A DNA stretch of 64,000 nucleotides from contig NW_025963612.1 in NCBI RefSeq assembly GCF_910591885.1, forward strand, positions 186,001-250,000, read 5' to 3'. The DNA is from Bombus terrestris (taxonomy: Eukaryota; Arthropoda; Insecta; Hymenoptera; Apidae). The translations under genes were made by a program, and so were the position numbers. Every line of letters begins with the position of its first letter. Positions within the stretch are counted from its first letter, which is position 1. A model generated the notes under the pieces. It made no database searches, was not told the DNA's origin, and worked only from the letters and a program-made list of their open reading frames with translations. Of this stretch, positions 52,301 to 63,782 are shown one piece after another.

Positions 52301-52912
52301 CCACGTTGTCCAACGATGTCCAACGGTGTCCCACGTTGTCCCACGTTGTTCCATGGTTTCCCACGTTGTCCCACGTTGTCCCACGTTGTCCCACGGTGTC
52401 CAACGATGTCCAACGGTGTCCAACGGTGTCCAACGGTGTCCAACGGTGTCCCACGTTGTCCCACGTTGTCCCACGTTGTCCCACGGTGTCCAACGATGTC
52501 CAACGGTGTCCCACGTTGTCCCACGTTGTCCCACGTTGTCCCACGTTGTCCCACGTTGTCCCACGATGTCCCACGTTGTCCCACGTTGTCCCACGTTGTC
52601 CCACGTTGTCCCACGTTGTCCCACGTTGTCCCACGTTGTCCCACGTTGTCCCACGTTGTCCCACGTTGTCCCACGTTGTCCCACGTTGTCCCACGGTGTC
52701 CAACGGTGTCCAACGATGTCCCACGTTGTCCCACGTTGTCCCACGTTTTCCCACGTTGTCCCACGATGTCCCACGTTGTCCCACGTTGTCCCACGTTGTC
52801 CCACGTTGTCCCACGTTGTCCCACGTTGTCCCACGTTGTCCCACGTTGTCCCACGTTGTCCCACGTTGTCCCACGTTGTCCCACGTTGTCCCACGTTGTC
52901 CCACGTTGTCCC
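46314..52912 (+). repeat. Mixed domain with three GCGATG modules and the only TAG variant
   Basis: GCGATG modules start at 48334, 49174 and 50454, 840 and 1280 bp apart; 840 bp is also the spacing at 7550/8390. ACGTAGTCCC at 48244-48253 gives TAG at 48247-48249, the only such unit on the + strand. ATGG markers are at 46394, 46474, 47084, 48484, 49324, 49884, 50604, 50844, 51494, 51724 and 52353. Marker 49324 is preceded by an altered ACGCTGGTCC unit. No non-satellite sequence is present. Confidence 0.8.
51804..51812 (+). repeat. 9-bp unit, copy 8 of 8
   Basis: Same short unit. Here four rather than five consensus units separate it from the ATGG marker at 51724, a small length change in the otherwise shared context. 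Confidence 0.95.
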
Positions 52913-54732
52913 ACGGTGTCCAACGATGTCCAACGGTGTCCAGCGATGTCCAGCGGTGTCCTACGTTGTCCCACGTTTTCCCACGTTGTCCGACGTTGTC
53001 CCACGGTGTCCAACGATGTCCAACGATGTCCAACGGTGTCCCAGGTTGTCCCACGTTGTTCCATGGTTTCCCACGTTGTCCCACGTTGTCCCACGTTGTC
53101 CCACGGTGTCCAACGATGTCCAACGGTGTCCAACGGTGTCCAACGGTGTCCAACGGTGTCCCACGTTGTCCCACGTTGTCCCACGTTGTCCCACGTTGTC
53201 CCACGATGTCCCACGTTGTCCAACGATGTCCAACGGTGTCCCACGTTGTCCCACGTTGTCCCACGTTGTCCCACGTTGTCCCACGTTGTCCCACGTTGTC
53301 CCACGTTGTCCCACGTTGTCCCACGTTGTCCCACGTTGTCCCACGTTGTCCCACGGTGTCCAACGATGTCCAACGGTGTCCAACGGTGTCCAACGGTGTC
53401 CCACGGTGTCCCACGTTGTCCCACGTTGTCCCACGTTGTCCCACGTTGTCCCACGTTGTCCCACGTTGTCCCGCGTTGTCCCCCGTTGTCCCACGTTGTC
53501 CCACGTTGTCCCACGTTGTCCCACGTTGTTCCATGGTTTCCCACGTTGTCCCACGTTGTCCCACGGTGTCCACCGGTGTCCAACGATGTCCAACGGTGTC
53601 CAACGGTGTCCCCCGTTGTCCCACGGTGTCCCACGGTGTCCAACGATGTCCAACGGTGTCCCACGTTGTCCCACGTTGTCCCACGTTGTCCCACGTTGTC
53701 CCACGTTGTCCCACGGTGTCCAACGATGTCCAACGGTGTCCAACGGTGTCCCACGGTGTCCAACGGTGTCCCACGTTGTCCCACGTTGTCCCACGTTGTC
53801 CCACGTTGTCCCACGTTGTCCAACGGTGTCCCACGGTGTCCAACGGTGTCCCACGTTGTCCCACGTTGTCCCACGTTGTCCCACGGTGTCCAACGATGTC
53901 CAACGGTGTCCAACGGTGTCCAACGGTGTCCAACGGTGTCCAACGGTGACCAACGGTGTCCCACGGTGTCCAACGATGTCCAACGGTGTCCAACGATGTC
54001 CAACGGTGTCCCACGTTGTCCCACGTTGTCCCACGTTGTCCCACGGTGTCCAACGGTGTCCAACGGTGTCCAACGGTGTCCCACGTTGTCCCACGTTGTC
54101 CCACGTTGTCCCACGTTGTCCCACGTTGTCCCACGATGTCCCACGTTGTCCCACGTTGTCCCACGTTGTCCCACGTTGTCCCACGTTGTCCCACGTTGTC
54201 CCACGTTGTCCCACGTTGTCCCACGATGTCCCACGTTGTCCCACGTTGTCCCACGTTGTCCCACGTTGTCCGACGTTGTCCCACGTTGTCCCACGGTGTC
54301 CAACGATGTCCAACGGTGTCCAACGGTGTCCAACGGTGTCCAACGGTGTCCCACGTTGTCCCACGTTGTCCCGCGTTGTCCCACGTTGTCCCACGTTGTC
54401 CGACGATGTCCCACGTTGTCCCACGTTGTCCCACGTTGTCCCACGGTGTCCAACGATGTCCAACGGTGTCCCACGTTGTCCAACGGTGTCCCACGTTGTC
54501 CAACGGTGTCCCACGTTGTCCCACGTTGTCCCACGTTGTCCCACGTTGTCCCACGTTGTCCCACGATGTCCCACGTTGTCCCACGTTGTCCCACGTTGTC
54601 CCACGTTGTCCCACGTTGTCCCACGTTGTCCCACGTTGTCCCACGTTGTCCCACGTTGTCCCACGTTGTCCCACGTTGTCCCACGTTGTCCCACGTTGTC
54701 CCACGTTGTCCCACGTTGTCCCACGTTGTCCC
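52913..54732 (+). repeat. Right-end higher-order repeat, copy 1 (1820 bp)
   Basis: It starts with the GCGATG string carrying a derived second change (GCGATGTCCA then GCGGTGTCCT), then ACGTTTTCCC and a unit ending CCG, and CCCAGGTTG near 53043. It continues with GCGTTGTCCC-CCGTTGTCCC at +560 and the GGTGACC unit (TGA at 53947-53949). These derived marks are shared with the six following copies and are absent from the older GCGATG modules to the left. Confidence 0.85.
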
Positions 54733-56872
54733 ACGGTGTCCAACGATGTCCAACGGTGTCCAGCGATGTCCAGCGGTGTCCTACGTTGTCCCACGTTTTC
54801 CCACGTTGTCCGACGTTGTCCCACGGTGTCCAACGATGTCCAACGATGTCCAACGGTGTCCCAGGTTGTCCCACGTTGTTCCATGGTTTCCCACGTTGTC
54901 CCACGTTGTCCCACGTTGTCCCACGTTGTCCAACGATGTCCAACGGTGTCCAACGGTGTCCAACGGTGTCCCACGGTGTCCCACGTTGTCCCACGTTGTC
55001 CCACGTTGTCCCACGTTGTCCCACGATGTCCCACGTTGTCCAACGATGTCCAACGGTGTCCCACGTTGTCCCACGTTGTCCCACGTTGTCCCACGTTGTC
55101 CCACGTTGTCCCACGTTGTCCCACGTTGTCCCACGTTGTCCCACGTTGTCCCACGTTGTCCCACGTTGTCCCACGTTGTCCCACGTTGTCCCACGTTGTC
55201 CCACGTTGTCCCACGGTGTCCAACGATGTCCAACGGTGTCCAACGGTGTCCAACGGTGTCCCACGGTGTCCCACGTTGTCCCACGTTGTCCCACGTTGTC
55301 CCACGGTGTCCAACGATGTCCAACGGTGTCCCACGTTGTCCCACGTTGTCCCACGTTGTCCCACGTTGTCCCACGTTGTCCCACGGTGTCCAACGATGTC
55401 CAACGGTGTCCAACGGTGTCCCACGGTGTCCAACGGTGTCCCACGTTGTCCCACGTTGTCCCACGTTGTCCCACGTTGTCCCACGTTGTTCCATGGTTTC
55501 CCACGTTGTCCCACGTTGTCCCACGGTGTCCACCGGTGTCCAACGTTGTCCCACGGTGTCCAACGGTGTCCCACGTTGTCCCACGGTGTCCCACGGTGTC
55601 CAACGATGTCCAACGGTGTCCCACGTTGTCCCACGTTGTCCCACGTTGTCCCACGTTGTCCCACGTTGTTCCATGGTTTCCCACGTTGTCCCACGTTGTC
55701 CCACGGTGTCCACCGGTGTCCAACGATGTCCAACGGTGTCCAACGGTGTCCCACGTTGTCCCACGGTGTCCCACGGTGTCCAACGATGTCCAACGGTGTC
55801 CCACGTTGTCCCACGTTGTCCCACGTTGTCCCACGTTGTCCCACGTTGTCCCACGGTGTCCAACGATGTCCAACGGTGTCCAACGGTGTCCCACGGTGTC
55901 CAACGGTGTCCCACGTTGTCCCACGTTGTCCCACGTTGTCCCACGTTGTCCCACGTTGTCCAACGGTGTCCCACGGTGTCCAACGGTGTCCCACGTTGTC
56001 CCACGTTGTCCCACGTTGTCCCACGGTGTCCAACGATGTCCAACGGTGTCCAACGGTGTCCAACGGTGTCCAACGGTGTCCAACGGTGACCAACGGTGTC
56101 CCACGGTGTCCAACGATGTCCAACGGTGTCCAAGGATGTCCAACGGTGTCCCACGTTGTCCCACGTTGTCCCACGTTGTCCCACGGTGTCCAACGGTGTC
56201 CCACGGTGTCCAACGGTGTCCCACGTTGTCCCACGTTGTCCCACGTTGTCCCACGTTGTCCCACGTTGTCCCACGATGTCCCACGTTGTCCCACGTTGTC
56301 CCACGTTGTCCCACGATGTCCCACGTTGTCCCACGTTGTCCCACGTTGTCCCACGTTGTCCCACGATGTCCCACGTTGTCCCACGTTGTCCCACGTTGTC
56401 CCACGTTGTCCGACGTTGTCCCACGTTGTCCCACGGTGTCCAACGATGTCCAACGGTGTCCAACGGTGTCCAACGGTGTCCAACGGTGTCCCACGTTGTC
56501 CCACGTTGTCCCGCGTTGTCCCACGTTGTCCCACGTTGTCCCACGATGTCCCACGTTGTCCCACGTTGTCCCACGTTGTCCCACGGTGTCCAACGATGTC
56601 CAACGGTGTCCCACGTTGTCCAACGGTGTCCCACGTTGTCCAACGGTGTCCCACGTTGTCCCACGTTGTCCCACGTTGTCCCACGTTGTCCCACGTTGTC
56701 CCACGATGTCCCACGTTGTCCCACGTTGTCCCACGTTGTCCCACGTTGTCCCACGTTGTCCCACGTTGTCCCACGTTGTCCCACGTTGTCCCACGTTGTC
56801 CCACGTTGTCCCACGTTGTCCCACGTTGTCCCACGTTGTCCCACGTTGTCCCACGTTGTCCCACGTTGTCCC
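54733..56872 (+). repeat. Right-end higher-order repeat, copy 2 (2140 bp)
   Basis: It has the same start and CCCAGG mark as copy 1. It lacks the GCGTTGTCCC-CCGTTGTCCC pair and instead has an internal duplication of about 180 bp with two ATGG markers (55493, 55673), each followed by CCGGTGTCCA. TGA is at 56087-56089. Confidence 0.85.
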
Positions 56873-58542
56873 ACGGTGTCCAACGATGTCCAACGGTGTC
56901 CAGCGATGTCCAGCGGTGTCCTACGTTGTCCCACGTTTTCCCACGTTGTCCGACGTTGTCCCACGGTGTCCAACGATGTCCAACGATGTCCAACGGTGTC
57001 CCAGGTTGTCCCACGTTGTTCCATGGTTTCCCACGTTGTCCCACGTTGTCCCACGTTGTCCCACGGTGTCCAACGATGTCCAACGGTGTCCAACGGTGTC
57101 CAACGGTGTCCAACGGTGTCCCACGTTGTCCCACGTTGTCCCACGTTGTCCCACGTTGTCCCACGATGTCCCACGTTGTCCAACGATGTCCAACGGTGTC
57201 CCACGTTGTCCCACGTTGTCCCACGTTGTCCCACGTTGTCCCACGTTGTCCCACGTTGTCCCACGGTGTCCCACGTTGTCCCACGTTGTCCCACGTTGTC
57301 CCACGTTGTCCCACGGTGTCCAACGATGTCCAACGGTGTCCAACGGTGTCCAACGGTGTCCCACGGTGTCCCACGTTGTCCCACGTTGTCCCACGTTGTC
57401 CCACGTTGTCCCACGTTGTCCCACGTTGTCCCGCGTTGTCCCCCGTTGTCCCACGTTGTCCCACGTTGTCCCACGTTGTCCCACGTTGTTCCATGGTTTC
57501 CCACGTTGTCCCACGTTGTCCCACGGTGTCCAACGGTGTCCAACGATGTCCAACGGTGTCCAACGGTGTCCCACGTTGTCCCACGGTGTCCCACGGTGTC
57601 CAACGATGTCCAACGGTGTCCCACGTTGTCCCACGTTGTCCCACGTTGTCCCACGTTGTCCCACGTTGTCCCACGGTGTCCAACGATGTCCAACGGTGTC
57701 CAACGGTGTCCCACGGTGTCCAACGGTGTCCCACGTTGTCCCACGTTGTCCCACGTTGTCCCACGTTGTCCCACGTTGTCCAACGGTGTCCCACGGTGTC
57801 CAACGGTGTCCCACGTTGTCCCACGTTGTCCCACGTTGTCCCACGGTGTCCAACGATGTCCAACGGTGTCCAACGGTGTCCAACGGTGTCCAACGGTGTC
57901 CAACGGTGACCAACGGTGTCCCACGGTGTCCAACGATGTCCAACGGTGTCCAACGATGTCCAACGGTGTCCCACGTTGTCCCACGATGTCCCACGTTGTC
58001 CCACGTTGTCCCACGTTGTCCCACGTTGTCCCACGATGTCCCACGTTGTCCCACGTTGTCCCACGTTGTCCCACGTTGTCCGACGTTGTCCCACGTTGTC
58101 CCACGGTGTCCAACGATGTCCAACGGTGTCCAACGGTGTCCAACGGTGTCCAACGGTGTCCCACGTTGTCCCACGTTGTCCCGCGTTGTCCCACGTTGTC
58201 CCACGTTGTCCGACGATGTCCCACGTTGTCCCACGTTGTCCCACGTTGTCCCACGGTGTCCAACGATGTCCAACGGTGTCCCACGTTGTCCAACGGTGTC
58301 CCACGTTGTCCAACGGTGTCCCACGTTGTCCCACGTTGTCCCACGTTGTCCCACGTTGTCCCACGTTGTCCCACGATGTCCCACGTTGTCCCACGTTGTC
58401 CCACGTTGTCCCACGTTGTCCCACGTTGTCCCACGTTGTCCCACGTTGTCCCACGTTGTCCCACGTTGTCCCACGTTGTCCCACGTTGTCCCACGTTGTC
58501 CCACGTTGTCCCACGTTGTCCCACGTTGTCCCACGTTGTCCC
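56873..58542 (+). repeat. Right-end higher-order repeat, copy 3 (1670 bp)
   Basis: It is of the copy-1 type, with the GCGTTGTCCC-CCGTTGTCCC pair at +560 (57433) and TGA at 57907-57909. The CCGGTGTCCA unit seen in copy 1 is ACGGTGTCCA here. Confidence 0.85.
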
Positions 58543-60242
58543 ACGGTGTCCAACGATGTCCAACGGTGTCCAGCGATGTCCAGCGGTGTCCTACGTTGTC
58601 CCACGTTTTCCCACGTTGTCCGACGTTGTCCCACGGTGTCCAACGATGTCCAACGATGTCCAACGGTGTCCCAGGTTGTCCCACGTTGTTCCATGGTTTC
58701 CCACGTTGTCCCACGTTGTCCCACGTTGTCCCACGGTGTCCAACGATGTCCAACGGTGTCCAACGGTGTCCAACGGTGTCCAACGGTGTCCCACGTTGTC
58801 CCACGTTGTCCCACGTTGTCCCACGTTGTCCCACGATGTCCCACGTTGTCCAACGATGTCCAACGGTGTCCCACGTTGTCCCACGTTGTCCCACGTTGTC
58901 CCACGTTGTCCCACGTTGTCCCACGTTGTCCCACGTTGTCCCACGTTGTCCCACGTTGTCCCACGTTGTCCCACGTTGTCCCACGTTGTCCCACGTTGTC
59001 CCACGGTGTCCAACGATGTCCAACGGTGTCCAACGGTGTCCAACGGTGTCCAACGGTGTCCCACGGTGTCCCACGTTGTCCCACGTTGTCCCACGTTGTC
59101 CCACGTTGTCCCACGTTGTCCCACGTTGTCCCGCGTTGTCCCCCGTTGTCCCACGTTGTCCCACGTTGTCCCACGTTGTCCCACGTTGTTCCATGGTTTC
59201 CCACGTTGTCCCACGTTGTCCCACGGTGTCCACCGGTGTCCAACGATGTCCAACGGTGTCCAACGGTGTCCCACGTTGTCCCACGGTGTCCCACGGTGTC
59301 CAACGATGTCCAACGGTGTCCCACGTTGTCCCACGTTGTCCCACGTTGTCCCACGTTGTCCCACGTTGTCCCACGGTGTCCAACGATGTCCAACGGTGTC
59401 CAACGGTGTCCCACGGTGTCCAACGGTGTCCCACGTTGTCCCACGTTGTCCCACGTTGTCCCACGTTGTCCCACGTTGTCCAACGGTGTCCCACGGTGTC
59501 CAACGGTGTCCCACGTTGTCCCACGTTGTCCCACGTTGTCCCACGGTGTCCAACGATGTCCAACGGTGTCCAACGGTGTCCAACGGTGTCCAACGGTGTC
59601 CAACGGTGTCCAACGGTGTCCCACGGTGTCCAACGATGTCCAACGGTGTCCAACGATGTCCAACGGTGTCCCACGTTGTCCCACGATGTCCCACGTTGTC
59701 CCACGTTGTCCCACGTTGTCCCACGTTGTCCCACGATGTCCCACGTTGTCCCACGTTGTCCCACGTTGTCCCACGTTGTCCGACGTTGTCCCACGTTGTC
59801 CCACGGTGTCCAACGATGTCCAACGGTGTCCAACGGTGTCCAACGGTGTCCAACGGTGTCCCACGTTGTCCCACGTTGTCCCACGTTGTCCCACGTTGTC
59901 CCACGTTGTCCGACGATGTCCCACGTTGTCCCACGTTGTCCCACGTTGTCCCACGGTGTCCAACGATGTCCAACGGTGTCCCACGTTGTCCAACGGTGTC
60001 CCACGTTGTCCAACGGTGTCCCACGTTGTCCCACGTTGTCCCACGTTGTCCCACGTTGTCCCACGTTGTCCCACGATGTCCCACGTTGTCCCACGTTGTC
60101 CCACGTTGTCCCACGTTGTCCCACGTTGTCCCACGTTGTCCCACGTTGTCCCACGTTGTCCCACGTTGTCCCACGTTGTCCCACGTTGTCCCACGTTGTC
60201 CCACGTTGTCCCACGTTGTCCCACGTTGTCCCACGTTGTCCC
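58543..60242 (+). repeat. Right-end higher-order repeat, copy 4 (1700 bp)
   Basis: It is of the copy-1 type with the GCGTTGTCCC-CCGTTGTCCC pair at +590 (three extra units). At the place where the other copies carry GGTGACC it has GGTGTCC (near 59600), so it has no TGA. Confidence 0.85.
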
Positions 60243-62362
60243 ACGGTGTCCAACGATGTCCAACGGTGTCCAGCGATGTCCAGCGGTGTCCTACGTTGTC
60301 CCACGTTTTCCCACGTTGTCCGACGTTGTCCCACGGTGTCCAACGATGTCCAACGATGTCCAACGGTGTCCCAGGTTGTCCCACGTTGTTCCATGGTTTC
60401 CCACGTTGTCCCACGTTGTCCCACGTTGTCCCACGGTGTCCAACGATGTCCCACGGTGTCCAACGGTGTCCAACGGTGTCCAACGGTGTCCCACGTTGTC
60501 CCACGTTGTCCCACGTTGTCCCACGTTGTCCCACGATGTCCCACGTTGTCCAACGATGTCCAACGGTGTCCCACGTTGTCCCACGTTGTCCCACGTTGTC
60601 CCACGTTGTCCCACGTTGTCCCACGTTGTCCCACGTTGTCCCACGTTGTCCCACGTTGTCCCACGTTGTCCCACGTTGTCCCACGTTGTCCCACGTTGTC
60701 CCACGGTGTCCAACGATGTCCAACGGTGTCCAACGGTGTCCAACGGTGTCCCACGGTGTCCCACGTTGTCCCACGTTGTCCCACGTTGTCCCACGGTGTC
60801 CAACGATGTCCAACGGTGTCCCACGTTGTCCCACGTTGTCCCACGTTGTCCCACGTTGTCCCACGTTGTCCCACGGTGTCCAACGATGTCCAACGGTGTC
60901 CAACGGTGTCCCACGGTGTCCAACGGTGTCCCACGTTGTCCCACGTTGTCCCACGTTGTCCCACGTTGTCCCACGTTGTTCCATGGTTTCCCACGTTGTC
61001 CCACGTTGTCCCACGGTGTCCACCGGTGTCCAACGATGTCCAACGGTGTCCAACGGTGTCCCACGTTGTCCCACGGTGTCCCACGGTGTCCAACGATGTC
61101 CAACGGTGTCCCACGTTGTCCCACGTTGTCCCACGTTGTCCCACGTTGTCCCACGTTGTTCCATGGTTTCCCACGTTGTCCCACGTTGTCCCACGGTGTC
61201 CACCGGTGTCCAACGGTGTCCCACGGTGTCCAACGGTGTCCCACGTTGTCCCACGGTGTCCCACGGTGTCCAACGATGTCCAACGGTGTCCCACGTTGTC
61301 CCACGTTGTCCCACGTTGTCCCACGTTGTCCCACGTTGTCCCACGGTGTCCAACGATGTCCAACGGTGTCCAACGGTGTCCCACGGTGTCCAACGGTGTC
61401 CCACGTTGTCCCACGTTGTCCCACGTTGTCCCACGTTGTCCCACGTTGTCCAACGGTGTCCCACGGTGTCCAACGGTGTCCCACGTTGTCCCACGTTGTC
61501 CCACGTTGTCCCACGGTGTCCAACGATGTCCAACGGTGTCCAACGGTGTCCAACGGTGTCCAACGGTGTCCAACGGTGACCAACGGTGTCCCACGGTGTC
61601 CAACGATGTCCAACGGTGTCCAAGGATGTCCAACGGTGTCCCACGTTGTCCCACGTTGTCCCACGTTGTCCCACGGTGTCCAACGGTGTCCAACGGTGTC
61701 CAACGGTGTCCCACGTTGTCCCACGTTGTCCCACGTTGTCCCACGTTGTCCCACGTTGTCCCACGATGTCCCACGTTGTCCCACGTTGTCCCACGTTGTC
61801 CCACGATGTCCCACGTTGTCCCACGTTGTCCCACGTTGTCCCACGTTGTCCCACGATGTCCCACGTTGTCCCACGTTGTCCCACGTTGTCCCACGTTGTC
61901 CGACGTTGTCCCACGTTGTCCCACGGTGTCCAACGATGTCCAACGGTGTCCAACGGTGTCCAACGGTGTCCAACGGTGTCCCACGTTGTCCCACGTTGTC
62001 CCGCGTTGTCCCACGTTGTCCCACGTTGTCCCACGATGTCCCACGTTGTCCCACGTTGTCCCACGTTGTCCCACGGTGTCCAACGATGTCCAACGGTGTC
62101 CCACGTTGTCCAACGTTGTCCCACGTTGTCCAACGGTGTCCCACGTTGTCCCACGTTGTCCCACGTTGTCCCACGTTGTCCCACGTTGTCCCACGATGTC
62201 CCACGTTGTCCCACGTTGTCCCACGTTGTCCCACGTTGTCCCACGTTGTCCCACGTTGTCCCACGTTGTCCCACGTTGTCCCACGTTGTCCCACGTTGTC
62301 CCACGTTGTCCCACGTTGTCCCACGTTGTCCCACGTTGTCCCACGTTGTCCCACGTTGTCCC
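60243..62362 (+). repeat. Right-end higher-order repeat, copy 5 (2120 bp)
   Basis: It is of the copy-2 type, with the internal 180-bp duplication (ATGG at 60983 and 61163) and TGA at 61577-61579. Confidence 0.85.
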
Positions 62363-63782
62363 ACGGTGTCCAACGATGTCCAACGGTGTCCAGCGATGTC
62401 CAGCGGTGTCCTACGTTGTCCCACGTTTTCCCACGTTGTCCGACGTTGTCCCACGGTGTCCAACGATGTCCAACGATGTCCAACGGTGTCCCAGGTTGTC
62501 CCACGTTGTTCCATGGTTTCCCACGTTGTCCCACGTTGTCCCACGTTGTCCCACGGTGTCCAACGATGTCCAACGGTGTCCAACGGTGTCCAACGGTGTC
62601 CAACGGTGTCCCACGTTGTCCCACGTTGTCCCACGTTGTCCCACGTTGTCCCACGATGTCCCACGTTGTCCAACGATGTCCAACGGTGTCCCACGTTGTC
62701 CCACGTTGTCCCACGTTGTCCCACGTTGTCCCACGTTGTCCCACGTTGTCCCACGTTGTCCCACGTTGTCCCACGTTGTCCCACGTTGTCCCACGTTGTC
62801 CCACGGTGTCCAACGATGTCCAACGGTGTCCAACGGTGTCCAACGGTGTCCCACGGTGTCCCACGTTGTCCCACGTTGTCCCACGTTGTCCCACGTTGTC
62901 CCACGTTGTCCCACGTTGTCCCACGTTGTCCCACGATGTCCCACGTTGTCCCACGTTGTCCCACGTTGTCCCACGTTGTCCCACGTTGTCCCACGTTGTC
63001 CCACGTTGTCCCACGTTGTCCCACGTTGTCCCACGTTGTCCCACGTTGTCCCACGGTGTCCAACGATGTCCAACGGTGTCCAACGGTGTCCCACGGTGTC
63101 CAACGGTGTCCCACGTTGTCCCACGTTGTCCCACGTTGTCCCACGTTGTCCCACGTTGTCCCACGTTGTCCCACGTTGTCCAACGATGTCCAACGGTGTC
63201 CCACGTTGTCCCACGTTGTTCCATGGTTTCCCACGTTGTCCCACGTTGTCCCACGTTGTCCCACGGTGTCCAACGATGTCCAACGGTGTCCAACGGTGTC
63301 CAACGGTGTCCAACGGTGTCCCACGTTGTCCCACGTTGTCCCACGTTGTCCCACGGTGTCCAACGATGTCCAACGGTGTCCCACGTTGTCCCACGTTGTC
63401 CCACGTTGTCCCACGTTGTCCCACGTTGTCCCACGATGTCCCACGTTGTCCCACGTTGTCCCACGTTGTCCCACGTTGTCCCACGTTGTCCCACGTTGTC
63501 CCACGTTGTCCCACGTTGTCCCACGTTGTCCCACGTTGTCCCACGTTGTCCCACGGTGTCCAACGGTGTCCAACGATGTCCCACGTTGTCCCACGTTGTC
63601 CCACGTTTTCCCACGTTGTCCCACGATGTCCCACGTTGTCCCACGTTGTCCCACGTTGTCCCACGTTGTCCCACGTTGTCCCACGTTGTCCCACGTTGTC
63701 CCACGTTGTCCCACGTTGTCCCACGTTGTCCCACGTTGTCCCACGTTGTCCCACGTTGTCCCACGTTGTCCCACGTTGTCCC
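62363..63782 (+). repeat. Right-end higher-order repeat, copy 6 (1420 bp)
   Basis: It starts like the others, but its right part (about 63,100 on) matches the stretch before copy 1 (about 52,240-52,912). ATGG at 63223 corresponds to 52353, with the same 710-bp distance to the next ATGG marker. Confidence 0.8.

Noticed and set aside
3338..52933. A 16,531-codon - strand protein of GTTWDNVGQR-type repeats
   Set aside because: Same artefact on the other strand. The start codon is TTG within a repeat unit, and the end is set by a TCCTACG unit variant. The frames overlap other equally long frames on both strands.
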